From Streptomyces fructofermentans (GTDB lineage: Bacteria; Actinomycetota; Actinomycetes; Streptomycetales; Streptomycetaceae), in the NCBI RefSeq assembly GCF_014651055.1, contig NZ_BMWD01000010.1, positions 29,574 through 93,573 on the forward strand: a stretch of 64,000 nucleotides of DNA, in the 5' to 3' direction. Within the stretch, counting starts at the first letter, position 1, and every line of letters starts with the position of its first letter. A program made the position numbers and the translations under genes. A model generated the notes under the pieces. That model did not search any database and was not told the DNA's origin. It saw nothing but the letters and a program-made list of their open reading frames with translations. This document shows, in pieces, positions 59,577 through 64,000 of this stretch.

Positions 59577-61088
59577 GTGGGAGCGGCCGAACAGGCGAAG
59601 GCAGGCGGGGAACACGCCGAGCCCGACGCGGAAGGCACCGATCCGCGGCGCTGGCGGGCCCTGTGGGTCACCCTCGTGGCCGGATTCATGAGCCTGCTCG
59701 ACGTGACGATCGTGGCCGTGGCGCTGCCGTCCATGCAACGCGACCTGCACGCCTCGGCGCCAGCCATCCAGTGGGTCGTCTCCGGCTACGCCCTGGCGTT
59801 CGCCCTTGTCCTGGTCCCCGCCGGCCGCCTGGGCGACGCCATCGGACGGCGGCGGATCTTCCTGCTGGCCCTCGCGGCGTTCGTCCTGTGCAGCGCCGCC
59901 GCGGGAGCCGCCCCCACGATCACGCTGCTCGTCGTGGCGAGGCTGGCCCAGGGCGTGGCCGCGGGCTGCCTCGCGCCGCAGAACTCCGCCCTCATCCAGC
60001 AGATGTTCAGGGGAGCGGAACGCGGCCGGGCGTTCGGCCTGTTCGGCGCGATCGTCGGCATCTCCAGCGCGCTGGGCCCGATCGTCGGCGGCCTGGTCCT
60101 CATGTTCGCCGGAGGCGCGCAGGGCTGGCGCTGGATCTTCTACGTGAACGTGCCCGTGGGCGCGGTGGCCCTCCTGCTGGGCCTGCGCCTGCTGCCCAGG
60201 GTGGCCCCGCGCCGCCGGGAACCGCTCGACCTGTGGGGGGTCGTGCTCCTCGGCTCAGGAGTGCTGGCCCTGATGCTCCCGCTGGTCCTCGCGGAGGCGG
60301 GCGGGCTGCGCACGCTGTGGTGGCTGTTCGTGATCGGTGCCGCCCTCCTGCTCGCGTTCACCCGCTGGGAGCGGCGCGTCGCGAAGGGCGGGGCGCAGCC
60401 GCTCCTCGACCCGGAGCTGGTCACGTCCACCCGCGGATACGCCATCGGCGCGACCATCGGCGCCCTGTACTTCGTCGGGTTCAGCGGCGTGTGGCTCGTG
60501 TTCGCCCTCTTCTTCCAGAACGGCCAGGGCCTCTCACCCCTGCGCTCGGGTCTCGCGGTGACACCCTTCGCGATCGGTTCGGCCACCGCCGCGTTCGTGG
60601 CCGGCCGGCTCGTCGAGCGTTACGGGCGCCTGCTCACCGTCTGCGGACTCGCGGGCGTGATCGTCGGCCTGGGCGGAGCCGTGCTCATCCTGTGGCGGGT
60701 CCCGGGCGACCACGCCGTGTGGCTCGCCGCCCCCGTGCTGTTCTTCGGAGGCCTCGGCAGCGGCTGCGTCATCTCGCCCAACATCACCATGACCCTGCGG
60801 GACGTGCCGGTCCGGATGGCGGGTGCGGCGGGCGGTGCCCTGCAGACGGCCCAGAGACTGGGCGCCGCCGTCGGGACTGCGGCGCTGCCCGGCCTCTTCT
60901 ACCTGGTGCTGGACAACAGCCACGACGCCTACCGCTCCGCCCTGGCGGTCGCCGTGGGCTGCGGAGTGCTGCCCGTCCTGTGCGCGTTCCTCCTGGCGGT
61001 CCAGGACTGGCTGCGCGACCGCAGAAGCCGTACCCCGGCCTGCCCGCCCGAGCACACGCACAGCCACACCCACGCCAGCCAGCCCTGA
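59577..61088 (+). CDS. MFS drug exporter, EmrB/QacA (DHA2) type
   Basis: The protein has 503 residues from the GTG at 59577, which follows GGAGAGGAG; the open frame before it starts in non-coding-like sequence. Fourteen membrane segments are expected ('LWVTLVAGFMSLLDVTIVAVALPSM', 'IQWVVSGYALAFALVLVPAGRLGDAIGRRRIF' with motif A). The C-terminal tail is His-rich (HTHSHTHAS). Such exporters expel drugs or metabolites with proton antiport. It is rightward, like the sulfur cluster, but 271 bp away, so membership is doubtful. Confidence 0.93.
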   Translation: MGAAEQAKAGGEHAEPDAEGTDPRRWRALWVTLVAGFMSLLDVTIVAVALPSMQRDLHASAPAIQWVVSGYALAFALVLVPAGRLGDAIGRRRIFLLALAAFVLCSAAAGAAPTITLLVVARLAQGVAAGCLAPQNSALIQQMFRGAERGRAFGLFGAIVGISSALGPIVGGLVLMFAGGAQGWRWIFYVNVPVGAVALLLGLRLLPRVAPRRREPLDLWGVVLLGSGVLALMLPLVLAEAGGLRTLWWLFVIGAALLLAFTRWERRVAKGGAQPLLDPELVTSTRGYAIGATIGALYFVGFSGVWLVFALFFQNGQGLSPLRSGLAVTPFAIGSATAAFVAGRLVERYGRLLTVCGLAGVIVGLGGAVLILWRVPGDHAVWLAAPVLFFGGLGSGCVISPNITMTLRDVPVRMAGAAGGALQTAQRLGAAVGTAALPGLFYLVLDNSHDAYRSALAVAVGCGVLPVLCAFLLAVQDWLRDRRSRTPACPPEHTHSHTHASQP

Positions 61089-61267
61089 CCGGAACGTGCC
61101 CCGGCCCGACTGCGCGCCCGCCGCCCCCGGGCTGCCCGGCGTCCCGCGCCCGGGAGTCCTCCGAGGCGCCGGGCAGACCTGCGGGACCCTCACCCGGGCG
61201 CGGATGGCCGCTCCGAGTCGCCGCCGTCCCCCGCGACCCGCCATGCCCCACCCGTACACTCCCGCGG

Positions 61268-62140
61268 ATGAGGCTCGCGACGTTCAACGTGCTGCACGGG
61301 CTCCCCGAGGACGCCGAGGAGCGGCACGACGTGCCCGCCGCGGTGGTCGCCCGGCGGCTCGCCGAAGCCGTCTCGGCCCTCGACGCGGACGTCCTCGCCC
61401 TCCAGGAACTCGACCGGTTCCAGTCCCGTTCGGGCAGGACCGACCAGGCGGCGATCGCGGCCCGGGCGTCCGGCGCCCGGCACTGGAGGTACGCGTCGGC
61501 GGTGCACGGCGACTGGCCACGGGTGACCGGGCGGGCCGCCGACCCGGGACTGCGGGTGTCCGGCCCCGACGACGCCCGCGCGTCCGAACTCCCTTCCCAC
61601 GGTGTCGCGTTGGTGACCCGACTGCCCGTACGGCTGTGGCGGGCCAGACGCCTCAGGGCCTCGTCCGTGCCGTTCCCGCTGAAGGTGCCGGGGCGCTCCG
61701 GCCTCGTGCTGGTCAGGGATCAGCCGCGCGTCGCGCTGGCGGCTGTCCTGGAGGGGAAGCACGGCCCCTTCACCGTCGTGGCCACGCACCTGTCCTTCGT
61801 ACCGGGCCGCAACGCGGCCCAACTCGCCGCCGTGCACGGCTGGGTGGCCGATCTGCCCGCGCCCCGGATCCTGCTGGGCGACTTCAACCTGACGGGGCCC
61901 GTACCCCGGTGGGTGCTCGCCGCCGCGGCACGACTGGGCGGCTCCGACAGGCCACGCGGGCGGCAGCAGGCGCCCTGGCGGGACCTGTCCCGGCTGCCGA
62001 CCTATCCGGCCCGTCGCCCGCTGGTCCGGTTCGACCACGTCCTGGCGAACGGGGTCCCCCGGGAGGCGGTACGCGGCACGGCGGCCCCCCGCTCGGAGAT
62101 CTCCGACCACCGGCCGCTCGTCGTGGACGTCGCGCTCTGA
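61268..62140 (+). CDS. Endonuclease/exonuclease/phosphatase (EEP) family protein
   Basis: The protein has 290 residues with the EEP motifs in order: 'LATFNVLHG' (Asn), 'DVLALQELDRFQSRSG' (metal-binding Glu), 'FTVVATHLSFVPG' (His), 'ILLGDFNLTG' (Asp/Asn) and 'ISDHRPLVVDV' (catalytic Asp/His). No signal peptide is present, so it is a cytoplasmic Mg-dependent nuclease or phosphodiesterase. A TACACT -10-like hexamer lies seven bases before the ATG (61255-61260) and no ribosome site is seen, which suggests a leaderless mRNA. Confidence 0.88.
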   Translation: MRLATFNVLHGLPEDAEERHDVPAAVVARRLAEAVSALDADVLALQELDRFQSRSGRTDQAAIAARASGARHWRYASAVHGDWPRVTGRAADPGLRVSGPDDARASELPSHGVALVTRLPVRLWRARRLRASSVPFPLKVPGRSGLVLVRDQPRVALAAVLEGKHGPFTVVATHLSFVPGRNAAQLAAVHGWVADLPAPRILLGDFNLTGPVPRWVLAAAARLGGSDRPRGRQQAPWRDLSRLPTYPARRPLVRFDHVLANGVPREAVRGTAAPRSEISDHRPLVVDVAL

Positions 62141-62288
62141 CTCCCGGACCGGCCGGGCCCCCCCGCGGCAGTCCCGGCAGCCCTCGGCCGACGGCCGTCG
62201 CTCCCTGCGCACCCGCTGACCGGATCGTTCCGGTGCGAGCCCGGATCGGGCCTTCGAACCGTACGTCCACGCAGATGAGAATGGGCGC

Positions 62289-62840
62289 ATGAGCCGAGCA
62301 CTGATCGTCATCGACGTCCAGGAATCCTTCCGGGCCCGCCCCCTGTGGGACCAGATCGCCAACCCCCGCATCGCCGAGCCCGTGAACCGCCTGGTCCACC
62401 TCGCCCGCGACAACGGGGACCTCGTGGTGTGGGTCCTGCACACCGAGCCCGGCAGCGGAGGCGCCTTCGACCCCGAACAGGGGCACGTCAGGCTGCTGGA
62501 GGAAGTCGAACCGCCGAAGCCCGGCGAACCGGTCCTGCACAAGACCTCCCACAACGCCTTCACCACCACCAACCTCCAGCAACTGCTCACCGCAGCGGGC
62601 GTACGCGAACTGCTGGTGTGCGGCATCCGCACCGAGCAGTGCGTGGAGACCACCACCCGCGTCGGCAGCGACCTCGGCTACCGCATGGTCTTCGTCACGG
62701 ACGCCACGACGACCAACCCCATCGGCGACCTCGGCGCGCAGGAGATCATCGAGCGCACCGAGGCCGTACTGAGGGACCGGTTCGCCCGGATCGCCACAGT
62801 CGCGGAACTGGCGGCGGAGGTGCGACCATCCCAGGTGTGA
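62289..62840 (+). CDS. Isochorismatase-like cysteine hydrolase
   Basis: The protein has 183 residues. The triad of the family is visible: Asp in 'LIVIDVQESF', Lys in 'VLHKTSHNAF' and Cys in 'LLVCGIRTEQCVETT'. Members hydrolyse amides or vinyl ethers (nicotinamidase, isochorismatase, biuret and ureido acid hydrolases). Its stop overlaps the GTG of the GlxA-like regulator (GTGA), so they are one operon and probably share a substrate. Confidence 0.92.
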   Translation: MSRALIVIDVQESFRARPLWDQIANPRIAEPVNRLVHLARDNGDLVVWVLHTEPGSGGAFDPEQGHVRLLEEVEPPKPGEPVLHKTSHNAFTTTNLQQLLTAAGVRELLVCGIRTEQCVETTTRVGSDLGYRMVFVTDATTTNPIGDLGAQEIIERTEAVLRDRFARIATVAELAAEVRPSQV

Positions 62841-63781
62841 GCCTGGTCGTCTTCGCCCTCTTCCCCGGGGTCCACCTGCTGGATCTGGCGGGCCCCGCGC
62901 AGGTCTTCAGTACGGCGGCGGACTACGGCAGGCCCTACCGCATCTGCTACGTCGCCGAGCGGGAGCAGGTCACCAGCGCCCAGGGACTGCCGCTGACCGC
63001 GCAGACCCGCTGGCCGGAACTCTGCCGCGAGGACCTGGTCCTGGTGCCGGGCTGGCGCACACCCGGCTTCCACGGCGGGCCGCACCTCGACCCGGACATG
63101 CTGGAAGGGCTGCGCGCCCACCACGCGGCCGGGGGCACGGTCGCCAGCGTGTGCTCCGGGGCGGAGGCGCTGGGCCAGGCGGGGCTCCTCGACGGGCGCA
63201 GGTGCACCACGCACCACGACCTCCAGGACGAACTCGCCGCGCGCCACCCGCGCGCGAAGGTGACCCGCGACGTGCTCTTCACCGCCGACAGCGGGGTGGT
63301 GACCTCGGCGGGCATCGCCAGCGGCATCGATCTCGCGCTGCACCTGCTGGCCGACCGGCACGGCCCTGCGTTCGCCGCCCGCGTGGCGCGGAACATGGTC
63401 GTGTACTCCCGTCGCAACGGCCACGAGCCGCAGGCGAGCGCCATGCTCAGGCACCGCGCCCACCTCGACGACACGGTCCACCACGTCCAGGACCTCATCG
63501 ACGCCCGCTTCTCCGAAACCCTGCCCCTGCCCGAACTGGCCGTCCGCGCCGGGGTCAGCGAACGCACCCTCACCCGGCTGTTCCACCGCGCCACCGGGCT
63601 CACCCCGCTCCGCTACCAGCAGACCCTGCGCGTGGAGCACGCCGAGCGGCTGATCGGCCACGGCACGACCGCGGAGGCCGCGGCCAGGGAGGTCGGCTTC
63701 GGGGACGCCCGGATGCTCCGCCGGCTCCGGGCGGGCAGGACGCCGGCGGTCCGCGAGCGGGAGGACGGCCAAAGCCCTTGA
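62837..63781 (+). CDS. GlxA-family AraC-type regulator (DJ-1/PfpI + AraC HTH)
   Basis: The protein has 314 residues. An N-terminal DJ-1/PfpI domain (about 1-170; 'SLVVFALFPGVHLLDLAGPAQVFSTAADYG', elbow 'GTVASVCSGAEALGQAGLL') is followed by an AraC HTH (about 215-305; 'LPELAVRAGVSERTLTRLFHRATGLTPLRYQQTLRVEHAERLIGHGTTAEAAAREVGFGD'). It starts at a GTG overlapping the isochorismatase stop and probably regulates that hydrolase or its pathway. The C-terminus after 'DARMLRRL' is Arg-rich. Confidence 0.9.
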   Translation: MSLVVFALFPGVHLLDLAGPAQVFSTAADYGRPYRICYVAEREQVTSAQGLPLTAQTRWPELCREDLVLVPGWRTPGFHGGPHLDPDMLEGLRAHHAAGGTVASVCSGAEALGQAGLLDGRRCTTHHDLQDELAARHPRAKVTRDVLFTADSGVVTSAGIASGIDLALHLLADRHGPAFAARVARNMVVYSRRNGHEPQASAMLRHRAHLDDTVHHVQDLIDARFSETLPLPELAVRAGVSERTLTRLFHRATGLTPLRYQQTLRVEHAERLIGHGTTAEAAAREVGFGDARMLRRLRAGRTPAVREREDGQSP

Positions 63782-63869
63782 GGCAAAGGGGAGTTGGTGC
63801 CGTTCGACTGTCCGGAAGGGAACCTTCTCCGGCCCGTCCGGATTGGGGCCGGGCCCGTCCGAGCATGGT

Positions 63870-64000
63870 ATGGACGTGGAACTGACTGGCTTCATCAACA
63901 CCGCGCTGGGAGCGGTCATCGCCCTCGGCGCGTCCGCCTTCGTGGAGTGGCGCCGCTGGCGGCGCGAGCGGGACCAGCGCACACGGGACGACCGCCGCGC
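63870..64000 (+). CDS. Partial gene, N-terminus of small membrane-anchored protein
   Basis: An ATG at 63870 opens a frame that runs off the window end. The first 43 residues show one hydrophobic helix ('GFINTALGAVIALGASAFVEW') followed by a strongly basic stretch (RRWRRERDQRTRDDRR), as in small membrane-anchored Streptomyces proteins. No ribosome site is obvious. Function cannot be given. Confidence 0.55.
   Translation, partial: MDVELTGFINTALGAVIALGASAFVEWRRWRRERDQRTRDDRR

Noticed and set aside
59577..61088. EmrB/QacA exporter as a firm member of the sulfur cluster
   Set aside because: It has its own 271-bp upstream region and belongs to a drug-efflux group; proximity alone is weak evidence.

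Overview
The window is chromosomal DNA from a high-GC actinomycete, most likely a Streptomyces. The grounds are strong G/C bias at third codon positions, frequent GTG starts and one TTG start, stop/start overlaps of the ATGA and GTGA type, several genes that look leaderless, and many Streptomyces-type families (TetR, GntR/UTRA, ECF sigma, RsbW-like kinase, isolated FhaA N-domain, DUF5959, DUF6191, Ku with a lysine-rich tail). I saw no rRNA, tRNA, CRISPR array, integrase, transposase or phage gene. Coding density is high, about 64 genes.

Layout. 0.3-20.5 kb is a mosaic of small units, several made of a regulator next to the gene it probably controls: an MDR oxidoreductase with a TetR regulator, deoC with a GntR regulator, a Met/His-rich membrane protein with an ECF sigma factor, a saccharopine-dehydrogenase-like enzyme with a TetR regulator, and an alpha/beta hydrolase with an HTH regulator. 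Most of these pairs share a visible dyad operator. 20.7-32.7 kb is a catabolic island. The leftward operon holds a beta-keto-acid cleavage enzyme (BKACE), a quinone oxidoreductase, a TauD-like dioxygenase, an MFS transporter, an RBBP9-like hydrolase and acetoacetyl-CoA synthetase. An AraC regulator, a second Fe(II)/2-oxoglutarate dioxygenase and an acyl-CoA ligase lie beside it.

32.8-47.5 kb holds mixed functions: a CASTOR/POLLUX-type channel, a PPOX-family protein with a CGNR regulator, a plant-like SABATH methyltransferase behind a MerR-type promoter, a short UvrA-like ATPase, an XRE/DUF2975 pair, Ku, a cupin, and an Rrf2 regulator overlapping a DsbA-like protein.

47.5-59.3 kb is the most striking part. 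A 24-codon cysteine-containing leader ORF (47564-47638) of the actinobacterial sulfur-operon type lies under a perfect 16-bp palindrome and a TTGACA-type promoter. After it come a complete oligopeptide/nickel-type ABC importer (SBP, two permeases, two ATPases), an NtaA/SnaA/DszA-type flavin monooxygenase, an FAD monooxygenase, a second LLM oxidoreductase, an atypical alpha/beta hydrolase with Asp where the nucleophilic Ser should be, and an SsuE-like FMN reductase. I read this as a cysteine-attenuated uptake and oxidative desulfurization system for an unidentified, probably aromatic, organosulfur compound. The rest of the window has an EmrB/QacA-type exporter, an EEP-family nuclease or phosphatase, an isochorismatase-like hydrolase with a GlxA-type regulator, and the start of a membrane protein cut by the window end.
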